Assembly: GCA_018806915.1 (NCBI GenBank)
Contig: JAGKQI010000085.1
Span: 124,001-188,000 of the forward strand
Length of the DNA: 64,000 nucleotides
DNA from: Phytophthora colocasiae
Lineage: Eukaryota; Oomycota; Peronosporomycetes; Peronosporales; Peronosporaceae
Reading direction: 5' to 3'
In this document: positions 31,501 to 41,402 of the stretch, one piece after another
Layout: each line of letters starts with the position of its first letter
How positions within the stretch are numbered: position 1 is the stretch's first letter
Made by a program: the position numbers and the translations under genes
Notes under the pieces: model-generated
Told to the model about the DNA's origin: nothing
The model's database searches: none
The model's input: only the letters and a program-made list of their open reading frames with translations

Positions 31501-33304
31501 GCCTGGAAGGCGGTCTGCTGTACTACAGCACGGGTCAGGATGACCCACCACGAGTGGTAGTTCCTCACGATGAGGATCTGAAGTACCGTATCCTCTATGA
31601 GGCTCACGACACACCCACAGGCGGCCACCTCGGTCGCGAGAAGACGTACGGCTCGGTGAGCTCCATGTACTGGTGGCCGAAGATGTACAAGTGGGTCAGC
31701 ACATATGTGCGCACGTGCGAGACGTGTCAGCGGGTTAAACCCTCGCCGCATGCGGCTGCGCCTTTGGCGAGCTTACCTGTACCCTCTGGGTGTTGGCAGT
31801 CCATAAGTATGGACTTTGTGTTTGGCCTGCCGAAGGACTCGGCAGGCAACACGGGCGTGGTGGTCTTTGTTGACCGTCTGAGCAAGATGGCTCATCTAGC
31901 GGCTGTGCCGGACACCGTCGATGGTGCTGGTACAGCGACGATCTTCATCGATCGGGTCTTCCGCCAGCATGGGCTGCCTGAGACCATTGTCTCGGATCGA
32001 GATCCCCGTTTCACGGGTCACTTCTGGACGTCCGTCTTCAAGGTGCTGGGCACTCGACTGGACATGTCCACGGCGGACCATCCGCAGACCGACGGTCAGA
32101 CCGAACGCGTGAACCGCGTTCTGGAGGACATCCTCCGCAGCGTATGCGCTGAAACGCCGAAGCGTTGGAGCGCTATGCTCCCTCTCGTTGAGTTCTCCAT
32201 GAACAATGCGGTGCATGCCTCGACAGGCTTCACCCCGTTCTACGTGAACGGCCTTGCGCACCCGCGCGTTCCGCTCACTCCGCCACGCGGTAGCCTTGGG
32301 CTTGGTGGGGGAGAGGCTGTGCCGTCGCTCGACTCCGAGCTTGCTGATATCAGCCCTTCTGCTGTGCGTAAACAAGTCGATGACTTCCTCTCGGTGAGAT
32401 TGAGCGTATTACGCCGTGTACGTGACGCGATGGCTGGAAAGCCAAGACGTTCAGAAGGAACAAGCGGATACAAAAGGTAGAAGCAATGTATGGGAATTTA
32501 AGGTCGGTGACCAGGTTTTATTAAACGCTAAGAACCTACCTACACATGCAGTGTCAAATGTCTTTAAGACGAAATTGCGTCCGCGTTTCATCGGACCATT
32601 TACGGTCGTGGCCAAGAAGGGCCTGGCATACACGCTTGACTTGCCAAAGCGGATGCGAACACACCCGGTGTTCTACGTCGGCTTGCTTAAGCCATATCGG
32701 GACCCCGCGGGGGTGAGCGCGGAGGCGCTGGCACCGACGACACGTGCCCAGGCTGCGTCATCTGCAGCAGCAACGTCACCTGACCTCGCAACTCAGCGAG
32801 CTGAAGCTCCTGCTGGTGCAGGCGAGCAGTCAGGGACTGAGGACCTTCGAGCCAAGCCATCCGGCTTTCAATCTCCTCCATGTCATGAGCGAGACGGGCA
32901 TGCGAATGCCAAACACTCTCGACGTTCCCTTGAAGGGACTGAGTCTGACTCCGAGAGTACCGATCGAGTGATCGAGTTGGTACCAGGCGCGATGCGACAA
33001 ATAGCGCTCGTCACACTCATCGAGTACGGCGTTCCGCAGCGAATCGGCCTCCTCCGCCGTTGCTCGATGAGCAGGGACTCCCCACTACCACGTGGAGCGC
33101 CTGATGGCGCGGCGTCGCCACCGTAGTCAAAACCAGTATCTGGTGAAGTGGCGTGGATATCCTCATTCCCAAAACTCGTGGGAGTTTGAAGGGTCCCTGA
33201 GGCAGGACTGCCCTGACGTCGTGGACGCTTTTGATCGCGAAGATCGGGGGCGCCCGAAGGGCTCGAGGTCGACCACTCGGTCGACACCCGCTTCTCACCA
33301 CTAG
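28532..33304 (+). pseudogene. Gypsy C pol: PR-RT-RH-IN-chromodomain (broken)
   Basis: The protease (IVLIDSGASGNYVRR) lies in the frame ending at 29830. A frame change near 29740-29830 leads into RT. A TAG at 30198-30200 follows KPNG, where a sense codon is expected. The same frame then runs through RT (TYFDDVFVHS, so YFDD rather than YLDD/YVDD), RNase H (VVCDASDFAIGSAL, YTDHASL) and integrase (HHCC site; MDFVFGLP, VSDRDPRF, GQTERVNRVL) to 32480. Another break near 32450 leads to the C-terminal barrel, and one more near 33110 to a chromodomain (QYLVKWRGYPHSQNSWEFE), typical of chromoviruses. Confidence 0.9.
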
Positions 33305-34328
33305 TGTGAGAAGCTGACGGACTAGCAGCCGAGCTCAGGCTCTGGTCCGTGGCTGGCACAGCCAGCGAGTCTCCCTCGGAGACTGAAGGAGCATCCTGCG
33401 AAGCAGGGATAGTGGCCTGAGAGGCGGGAGCCACTGCCGTCGTGTGACGAGGAAAGCGGCCGGGCCGCACGCGTATCTTCGCGTACTGGAAGAGTAGACC
33501 TCGGGCGAGGCGGACGTCCACCTCGGCGCAGCTCTCCATGAGCCGGTCAAACGACGCGAGCTTCCGTGAAGCCTCGGCCCAGGTGGCCACATGGACCATG
33601 TAGTCCCGGGTGGTCTCTCCGGTTTGGAGCAGGAGTGGATAAGTCCTCATCTGAGGCACAGACTCCCGTCGCCGTTGCTTATCTAAGCGTTGCCGATACT
33701 CGGCGAGTGTGCACACCTGCGGGGTCAGGAAACGCTCATGGAGCCCCTGTCGCTGCTGAGTCTCAGCCACCGTACGTGGAGGATTGCCTATGGCGTAACC
33801 ATGCAGGTTTGGCTGCGCCATCAACTGCTTCACCTGCTCGGCAGGGTCGCGAGGCTCGAAGCCGTAGTCGCGCCGCGACGAAGTCCCCACGATGTCCCGT
33901 TGGACCGGTCGACGTGACTCTGGAGCACCGCTCAGGGAAGCCTCCTGTGCCTCATCCAGAGGGTTGGTGATCGCGTCTTCGACTCCCTTGAGTGACTCTG
34001 GCTCATCGCGAGCAGGAAGCGGTGGTGCGTTGCGCAACGCGTTGAGCACGAGGCTCGAAGGTCCCTCCGGGAACGGATTGGGCTGCCGCAGCTGCCGAGG
34101 AATTGAGTACCGACGCGGATCGCGTGGAGAGCGCAGCTCAGATCGGGTCGTCCGAGGGCTCGCAGGAGCAGGAGACGCATGGGCACCGCCCTGTTCGGAC
34201 TCCTCGTAGTCCACTTCGACCTCGCCTTCCTCTGTAGGAGAGCGACGTGGGTCGCGCGTCGGCGACGCTGTCGTGTACTCGAAGGGTGAGCCACCGCTAC
34301 CACTTGACGTCGGGCTGGCCTTGAACAT
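32883..34328 (-). CDS. Antisense ORF of Gypsy C, 481 aa (open frame extends to 34697)
   Basis: An uninterrupted minus-strand frame covers the 3' third of the element, opposite to gag-pol and overlapping the chromodomain end. The first ATG is at 34328, but the frame stays open back into the 3' LTR (34697). The protein is rich in Pro, Ser, Arg and Glu, with an acidic patch (EEGEVEVDYEESEQ) and a basic cluster (QKRPRRQG). A structured-looking segment lies in the middle (YMVHVATWAEASRKLASFDR). No family is recognised and I see no similarity to the antisense ORF of Gypsy B. It is intact while every sense gene of the element is broken. Expression is unproven. Confidence 0.55.
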   Translation of the reverse strand: MFKASPTSSGSGGSPFEYTTASPTRDPRRSPTEEGEVEVDYEESEQGGAHASPAPASPRTTRSELRSPRDPRRYSIPRQLRQPNPFPEGPSSLVLNALRNAPPLPARDEPESLKGVEDAITNPLDEAQEASLSGAPESRRPVQRDIVGTSSRRDYGFEPRDPAEQVKQLMAQPNLHGYAIGNPPRTVAETQQRQGLHERFLTPQVCTLAEYRQRLDKQRRRESVPQMRTYPLLLQTGETTRDYMVHVATWAEASRKLASFDRLMESCAEVDVRLARGLLFQYAKIRVRPGRFPRHTTAVAPASQATIPASQDAPSVSEGDSLAVPATDQSLSSAASPSASHTSGEKRVSTEWSTSSPSGAPDLRDQKRPRRQGSPASGTLQTPTSFGNEDIHATSPDTGFDYGGDAAPSGAPRGSGESLLIEQRRRRPIRCGTPYSMSVTSAICRIAPGTNSITRSVLSESDSVPSRERRECLAFACPSRS

Positions 34329-34610
34329 CGCTCCGTAGCGAAGGCGAAACGCCGCGAAATACTCCGAATCGGAGAGCGTGAGAGGAGCCGAGGGCTCAGA
34401 CCGGAAAGCGCTGAGGCGCTGGGGCGTAGACGCCTGGTCACTGGACACCTCAGGAGCGGTTGGCTCGCTGGGGAGAATTGAAGGATGTGCTCGTTGAGCC
34501 AGCGCACCCGCGCACTCTCGTTGAGAGATTTCTTTTATCGGAAAGTTGCCGGTGACAGGCCTTGACAAGGCAGTTATGTCTACAGTTGTAGATACTCCGT
34601 ATCCACGGTT

Positions 34611-34623
34611 TGGTGGGGGAGGG
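34611..34623 (+). other. Polypurine tract of Gypsy C
   Basis: TGGTGGGGGAGGG abuts the 3' LTR, the expected position for plus-strand priming. Confidence 0.75.
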
Positions 34624-35035
34624 TGTAACGGGGTTACACGGCGCTGCGCGCCTTGGCTACAATAGGTGTGGTATACACCATCCAGGTCACAAGTCACAGA
34701 TCCGTGTACAACACATAGTGTTTCTCACACGTCACACATGTAGCCAGTTGCTGGTTGTTAGCTCAGAGCCACACATTACATTTGATTAGGATTTAGTATG
34801 TTAGATACTAAATCCGTTACATTCAGGATTAGGGCAATAAAATAAATAAAAATCAGTTTGCATTTTACATAATTAGTGTTAGTTCCTTTATTATAGGGAC
34901 ACTGATTGTGAGAGTCCCGTATTTAGTGGACTACTTGGTTCTTGTATAGAACCGAAGGCTAGTGCCTTGCAAGCAGGACTCTACGAGTCAACCCAACTTC
35001 CTCTGTGCCGTGCACACCTACGCAGCCCCGCTGCA
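34624..35035 (+). repeat. 3' LTR of Gypsy C
   Basis: 412 bp, no difference from the 5' LTR seen on reading. It is preceded by the polypurine tract TGGTGGGGGAGGG. The open frame of the antisense ORF extends back into this LTR. Confidence 0.97.
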
Positions 35036-35804
35036 ACTTTCCTGAAGCTCGCGTATTGATTTGTCACTTCCATGTGATAAAATATCTCAAAGAAATGCGG
35101 TCCAAGCCAGAGTTCGGTAAGATTTCGTCGGACGACGCCGGCCAGATTGACGCGTGCATTCACAGAATGGTTTACGCGGATTCCAGCGATTCCTACGAGA
35201 CTGCACATGTTTCTTTAAAAGGGTTATGCGAACGAATTGGTGTCGTTGGTTTCTTTACGTATTTTGAGAAGAATTGGAACGATTGCCAAGATCGTTGGGT
35301 TATGTATCACCGGGCTGAACTTCCCCATTTCAGCAATCACACAAACAATCGCTTGGAGAGCTTCTTCGGGAAGTTAAAAGATGGAGTGGATGGATCTATG
35401 GCAATGTCTCAATGCATTAAGGCATTAGTGGCATTTGACCGTCGCGTCGAGAACGAATATGGATATCGCCACGCTAGAATTGGGCAGTTCGTGAACTCAA
35501 ATTATGACGATGAAATGGCTAATGTACTTCGCTTTACAACTCCGTATGTGGCAGGCCACGTGGAAAAGGAATACGCTCGCGCTCTAGACAGTGAGGATGA
35601 CTATAATTTCGTCCGTGATGATCAGGATCTACATTGTGTACACGTCCAAGAAGGCCTAAAGCCTTATCAATTACGAGATGATGATTGGCGGTGTACATGC
35701 GACTTCTCCCTATCTATGCGGCTACCTTGCCGCCACGTTATCGCCTATCGAAAGAGCATTTCTGTTGCGGGCGCACTCATTCCATGGATACGGATTGACG
35801 AGAG

Positions 35805-35911
35805 GTACGAGATTCGAATATTGCAATGGATTTCCAGGATTATTTGTTTCGTCCAGGATTTCCCAGGTTTTTTCATGGAAATAACCAGGATTTTTATTTT
35901 TTACTTTGTAG
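35805..35911 (+). other. MULE transposase intron 2 (107 nt) with CCAGGATT motifs
   Basis: GTACGAG donor and TTTGTAG acceptor. Removal joins the SWIM region (IDER) to WTNPQRELVK. It holds three copies of CCAGGATT plus CCCAGG, again matching the element's terminal motif. Confidence 0.8.
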
Positions 35912-38205
35912 ATGGACGAATCCTCAAAGAGAACTTGTCAAAGTCAAACAGTTTTGTTACGAACGTTTCGGGGACGCATCCGTTGGTGGAGCTGTTAAGC
36001 GAACGCGGACTCAAGCGCAGAGGTACACTGAAGCTGTACGAGCAACTCATTTAATCGCTTCGGAGTTAGCAGATATCGAGGATAATGACGAGTTCGAGTC
36101 TATGTTGGAGTTTGTCACTCAGCAATGGAGAAACGTGCGCCAACGCACAAAAGTGAGTACGTCGCCACAAGGTACTAATCACGGCAACGAAGGTCTCGAT
36201 GAGCATGAAGGTGAAGAGGCTGAAGCCGACTCTACTGCATTGAAGATTAAGCTGAACCCGAAAGCTCGAAAAGTGGGAAGACCAAAGCTCGATAAAAAGA
36301 AGACAATTTCGAATGAAAAAACAGGGCGCAAATGGTTTGAGGCTTCGGAGTCTGGACGGAAAAAATCGGGGGACGCTACGCTTGAACAAGTATTGGAATC
36401 TCTGGATCGTGACCGACCAGGTCTCATGGAATGTCGACGTCGTTTGTTTGGAATTCTCGTTAAGTTCGCAGAGGCGGAGTCAAAGAAACCAAAGTTCAAG
36501 AGAATGAAGAATCCAGTGTTAAATCGAGATGCGTTTTACCTGTTGCCTCCAAAGCTTTTGGCAGCGTGCTTGGCAGTATTACCCGTGGCTAATACGCAGG
36601 AGAGTGCTATTTCAGTGGACGACCCTGAATCTCAAGCCTCCCAGACCGACCGTCTCATCGATACCGTGCAAATTAAGGATGTTGGCAGTTTCTCACGCAA
36701 GCAAATAGAGATTTTCAAGCGCGTGGACAATGTGAAGGTTTTTGTAGAGCTTGGGATCCAGTTACACATTTGGCTTACACAAGAGGCCATGCCTGCTCTC
36801 CCTGCCCAATACCATGGACTAGTTGCAGACGTGGCAGCAGATGTTTTGAATTCGTACCCATACAAGTCGTTAGAGGGACTGGTGAATCATCCCGGATATA
36901 AGTTCACTCTTTTGTATCGCGCAACACCTCCCACGTGGCTAACGGATGCTGCGATTCAGGCATGCTGCGAGCGTCTGTACCAGAAGACCAATGATTCTCG
37001 ATTTGCTGGTTTTATCATCGGAAGTGTTTCGAAGAAGAGAACTCGGACCGCCGACGAAAGTCTTGTCGAGTCGACCGTGCATGCAAGGTTAATGAGTCAA
37101 ATTGCCGAGCAAGGTGTCGACACTGTTTTCCTGCCGATCAACTTTATGAACGCGCATTGGTGCTGCATCGTTGTGAAGGTTGAGACAAAGCGTATCTACT
37201 TCTACGACCCGCTCGGTCAAGCACCATACAAGAACACATGCCAAACCATCGCCACACGTCTAAAGGTTACTGGTCTGCAAGAGTACGAGGTCATCGCGCA
37301 GAATAACCCCATTCAGTTCGATTCGTTCAGCTGTGGTGTTTATGTGTGCTGGATGTTTATCCGCCTTGCTGTCCGTGGGCTGAGAGTTGATATGAATGCC
37401 AATGCACTACCCAGACGTCGCTTCGAGTTATTCTACTTCTTGAAGACAGGGAGATTGCTCGCGGATGAACCCGAAGTGGATACGACGCCTCCAGGTGACG
37501 ACGACGAGGACAAGGCTCCACCCCCAAGCCAGGACGAGGAAGAGGACCAGCTCCCAGCGACCCAAGCCGCCCAGTAACTTCGTCGGAGATAGGTTTCTGC
37601 TGCTATCCTTTCATTAAGTTTATCAATACATGTTATTTTGCATTTCAGCTTGTTGTTTGGGAAGTTATACAGAGTAACAACATCTTCAATACGTCCAACG
37701 ACGCTACGCCCCCACATAGTTCCTGTTGACCCGTCATGCTGCTGTCACTGCAAAATCTTGTAACGACCAGGACCAGGAGTATTCCATGCTTGTCCAGGAT
37801 TAATCCTGGATTCGTTTTGGCCCCACGTTTATATCTTCTCATCTTTTTATATCTTCCTGTATCTTCCCCATATGACCGTAATGCTAAATACGATGATGTG
37901 TATACAGGATTAATCCTGTGTTGAATAATGTATTTCTCCAGAACTATAATACTGGACTCCAACACCTGCCTACTTTTTTCCCGCCAATTTTTTGTACTCC
38001 GAATTCTGCCATCGTACTTGGAATTCTACCGATGTGAACTCGGGTTTCGGCCGGCGCTGGCGGTATTGTCGGTAACCGGTATGTGTACTCGATTTCCGGC
38101 TTCCAGTACTCGGGATTACCCGCACCCGTCGCTTTGTGATGTGATGGCGTGGTGTCAGCTACGCTAATCATTGATTGATTCAAAGTGATCAAGTTCTCCA
38201 GAAAG

Positions 38206-39391
38206 ATGGATATTACCGGTGGGTCACCACCGCATGAGCATTCCAGAATGATGTCTGAAGTAATTGAAGTATCGTTTCCGTGTCGTGCTTCGTGCCCACC
38301 AGAGCTGTTCCAGCTGAATTGCATCACAGTTGAAAAGGGGCGTTTTGTATTCACAGTCCTCATCGAAAAACAGAAGACGGTGGGTCTCTTTAAGGAAATT
38401 CTCGCTAGAAAGCTGTGTTATGATCGAGAAGACATGTTGCAACTTTTCCTGGCGAAGACAAAGGACAACCAGTGGCTCAGTTCTGAATCCGAAGATGTTA
38501 AGAAGCTGAAGGGGAGCAAGCGTACTGCTCTCATCTCAGACGAAAGAAGAACGAGAATTACCCGCAGCTGACTCGCTAGCAGATGCTCTGTTTGGAATGG
38601 ATCCTCCAGTACATCGCCAGATTCATGTACTTGTGGGGCTAGAAAATGGTAGCTTTCAAGCCAAGGATCTTCTGGCAACAATGTTTCTACATGTGCTCAC
38701 GATGGCCCCATCGACTGTGACTGAACGGAAGTCACACTTTAAGGACAATCTGGGCAGCTTTTATGGATGCTATCGCCGAGATGAGACCTGGTTACGATGT
38801 ATGCTTCTCGACCTCAGTTTCCCTAAGGCACTTGTAAGTGCAACGCATTTGTTTCGGCGCAGCAACGAATATTTGTCACTGGAGTTGATGCAGATCTCGG
38901 ATATTGATGACGTTAGGAATGGTTTGTTGCTGTTCAAGCCGTTGGGATACGCTTTCGATCATTTCAAAATCAGCTTCATTCGAGATGCCACTGACACCTT
39001 CCGTTTAAAGCTATGGGACGAAAGCATCCGAGACACCCGGCTCATTGATACCGTCATCGAGGACCACGAGGACGAGATGAAGAACGAAAAGGTGCTTAGT
39101 GATGAGCAAACAGCACAGCTCGTCGATTGCATCTCGTTGATGGAGGAACCTTACCACTTTGATATGAATACGACATTTGGTGACATGGATGGCAGTGCTC
39201 TGGTGTTTGCTGGCATAGAACGACCTTTTTATCGATGTTTGAATCTTCAGGCAAGACTGGCGCGCATTGTTGCTCTGAAGAAGGGTCAAAGTGATGCATC
39301 ATACGACTTTCCAGATTTTTGGTCGGAAGTGTCCCTGGCTGACAAAATGGACCTGTTTCGACGCAGTATCTTGGAGGCTGAAGCGATTTAA
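38206..39391 (+). pseudogene. Inverted CRN copy with 5-bp deletion
   Basis: Near-identical to the CRN at 23938-25053 but on the opposite strand. ATG 38206 gives a slightly different N-terminus before the shared FQLNCITVEKG; LQLFLAK is present. After ALISD the five bases CTAAC found in the other copy are missing, shifting the frame to a stop at 38571. The remainder (38597-39391) is open and includes the HNH-like domain. One codon is also lost near the end (SENLSLG versus SEVSLA). It is probably non-functional as written, unless a downstream start makes the C-terminal domain alone. Confidence 0.9.
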
Positions 39392-39525
39392 CACGGCTCT
39401 GACAGAAAGGAGTGTCAATGGTTGAAGGAGGAACCTTTAGCGGCAAAGTTAGGGAAACACGATCCATTCTGGCAGACCAATCCCCGTTGACAAAAAAATA
39501 TTAAGCTCGTCAAACGACTTTGATT

Positions 39526-39740
39526 TAGCTGAAAGACTTGAAATGCTTGTTGTTGGATGTACGTGTTTTCGACCAAATACTCAATTGATTTTTTTCTCCA
39601 GTGCAGACAAGCAGCACTACTTGTATTCGCGCGGTACTGGAATCGATGAAGATCGCTTGTTGCTTTCTCTGATTGCTTTCAGAAGTTCTGTCGCAGAAGC
39701 ACCCTGCAAGGTGAAAAAGGGAAGAAACGCACATGTATTA
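39526..39740 (+). pseudogene. Decayed relative of the secreted-protein gene
   Basis: Shares with the 17.8-kb locus the upstream string GATTTAGCTGAAAGACTTGA, TTCGACCAAA and ACTCAATT, then coding similarity in the mature N-terminus (YLYSRGTGIDEDR versus YYLRGTGFEEDH). The signal-peptide segment is replaced or deleted and the frame ends soon after. It lies only 50 bp from the ArfGAP 3' end. Useful as the empty-site version of the Gypsy B insertion point. Confidence 0.65.
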
Positions 39741-39792
39741 CCCTCTCTTGTTATTTATGTATACCTACGAAATACAGATTGTGTCTGCGTCC

Positions 39793-41174
39793 TTAGAAAC
39801 CAAACTCACCAAAGAAGTCCACATCCTTCTTCTTTTCGACAGGTGCCGGAGGTGGAGCAGCAGCAACAGGAGCAGCCGCCGTAGTAGCCGAGTCATTACT
39901 GTTGCTGGCAGACGCTACAGAGGATGAAGATAGACCAAGTAGGTCGTGGTTGCTACCGTTGGTACTGGAAGACGAGGATCCAAACAATTCGGTCGTCTGA
40001 GCAGGCTTGGGTTGCTGTGGTGGTGTGTAGAAACTGCTGTTGTTGCTGCTACTGCTGTTGCTACCCAGTTGCGAGTCCAACCACGAGTCATTATCGTGAT
40101 CACGGCTTGATGAGCTGGTGCTGCTGGTGCTACTGCCGATGCCTGCGTACTTGCCGGTGGCGGACAGCTCTGAGTTCGTGCGAGGGAATGAAGACATGCC
40201 ATCCGAGTTGCCGTATCCATTGCTACCTCCACTCACTGCAGTCTGTGCAGTTTGCAGGAAGGCTGAAGCACCACTCGAAAGAGCAGACCAACCCGAAGAA
40301 GCCGAAGACTTGACGTTGTCTGAAAGTGCTGGGTCGTGAATTGCACTTTGCACATAGGACCAGCTAGAGGAAACCTTGGACCCCAAGTCTTGGTCCTTCA
40401 CGAGATTGGCAGCGGAGCTGGCAGCCGTCGTGACTGTGCTGGCGAAGTAACTGAAAGCGCCTGAGAGATCTCCCAGACCTCCGGACTGTGCTGCTGGTGC
40501 GCGAGTTTCGCCACCACTTCCAATTCCCTGCATACCGTTTCCACCAAACTTAGCTGCCATACGAGCACGAGCCTCCTCTCTCAGCTTCATCTGACGGGCA
40601 ACGTAGTCCTGTTCGGATTCTCCCTTCAGTGCTTCAACACCTCGTGTATCTCCTCCAGCAGAGCCTCCACCAGCGTACGAAGCCGATGAGAAGGAAGAAG
40701 ACGCCGGCTTGCGCGTGCTTGGGTCCCATTGTGGCAGTGATGGTGGTGAGCGTCCTTTAACGATCGCTGTTAGTCTCTGGCGATAGGCTTCAGCCTGTGG
40801 CGTGTTGTACTTCTCGCTGATAGAAAGATCTGTCGGAACTCCAGCAGCAGAGAAAGCAGCGCGGAATGAGTCGTTTCCCCCCTTCTGCATCTGCAGCACC
40901 TGCTTATCTGTCCAGGAATCCATCGTTACTGAGCGCACGAACGAAATGTGCACACCGAGTCCGCGGTGACGACCAGAACACTCGAGACACATGAAGGTGC
41001 CGTACGAGACGGTGGCCCATTGTGGGTACGGGGCGTTGCAGTCAACACAACGCTGTAGAAATAATACGCAGCAGTTAGTATCACTACAATTGACAGTGTA
41101 AGAATCAGACGTACGTTGTTGCCCGGAAGACGCCGCAGCTCCTGCTGAGTCTCCATAGGCATTTGGTGCGCCAT
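39793..41174 (-). CDS. ArfGAP domain protein, 439 aa
   Basis: Exon 1 is 41174-41115 (MAHQMPMETQQELRRLPGNN) and exon 2 is 41052-39793, with a 62-nt GT-AG intron (41053-41114). The join restores NNRCVDCNAPYPQW. The ArfGAP zinc finger follows directly, with CVDC and CLEC pairs 16 residues apart and the catalytic Arg in GRHRGLGVHISFVRS. The rest is Ser/Ala/Gly-rich low complexity with a short basic segment (QMKLREEARARMAAKFG) and ends DVDFFGEFGF, an ArfGAP1/GCS1-like tail. It should stimulate GTP hydrolysis on Arf in COPI and Golgi traffic. Confidence 0.92.
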
Positions 41175-41402
41175 ATTGGAGAGAGATGAAGTCTAATCTA
41201 TTAGACACAGAGGAGGAGGTGAAGCACTGAGCGGCCGGAAGACGCAGAGTCACAGTGATGATAAAGCCGAATTTCGACCGGTACGCGGTAACTGAACACA
41301 GGGTGTTATCCAGTGGTTAAAAATAGAGCCAAAGCTGACCAATCATAAGCTGCCAGGAAGCCTATGCGGACAAGAGAAAAGACGATATCAAAGATACTTT
41401 TT

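Larger units (their letters stand above)
27156..35035 (+). mobile_element. Ty3/Gypsy LTR retrotransposon C (7.9 kb) nested in the MULE
   Basis: Two 412-bp LTRs (TGTAAC...GCTGCA) at 27156-27567 and 34624-35035 look identical throughout. The target ACTTT is duplicated at 27151-27155 and 35036-35040. Plus orientation: primer-binding site at 27570, gag, protease, RT, RNase H, integrase, chromodomain, polypurine tract at 34611. Despite identical LTRs, the coding region has several one-base frame breaks and one nonsense codon. It inserted into the transposase exon. Confidence 0.97.
25971..37577 (+). pseudogene. MULE transposase fused to ULP1/C48 cysteine protease, split by Gypsy C
   Basis: Exons 25971-26866, 26945-27155, 35041-35804 and 35912-37577 join in one frame (1,178 codons) once two GT-AG introns and the Gypsy with one TSD copy are removed. 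Order: acidic N-terminus; FLYWCH/WRKY-GCM1-like zinc finger (CTHGW, DCPFRF, HFVHNHQ); DDE core with LLVDCSHKTN, IIVDKDMNE and NNRLESFFGKL; SWIM finger (CTCDFSLSMRLPCRHVIA); a basic linker; then a ULP1-type domain with His in NAHWCC, Asp in YFYDPLG and Cys in DSFSCGVYVC. The tail is acidic. Apart from the insertion it has no lesion. A 5' exon from the ATG at 25826, spliced over a short intron, is possible. Confidence 0.85.
25645..37970 (+). mobile_element. MULE (Mutator-like) DNA transposon with ULP1 domain, nested Gypsy inside
   Basis: The ends carry terminal inverted repeats: GTTGGAGTCCAGTATTATA starts at 25651 and recurs, inverted, ending at 37963; outside these the termini read GCAACC and GGCAGGT. 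Directly outside, TACTTTTTTC is present at both 25635-25644 and 37971-37980, a 10-bp target duplication of the length expected for MULEs. Subterminal blocks carry CCAGGATT and CCTGTATACA repeats. After subtracting Gypsy C (27156-35035), the native element is about 4.4 kb with a single spliced transposase gene. It separates two inverted CRN copies. Confidence 0.85.
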
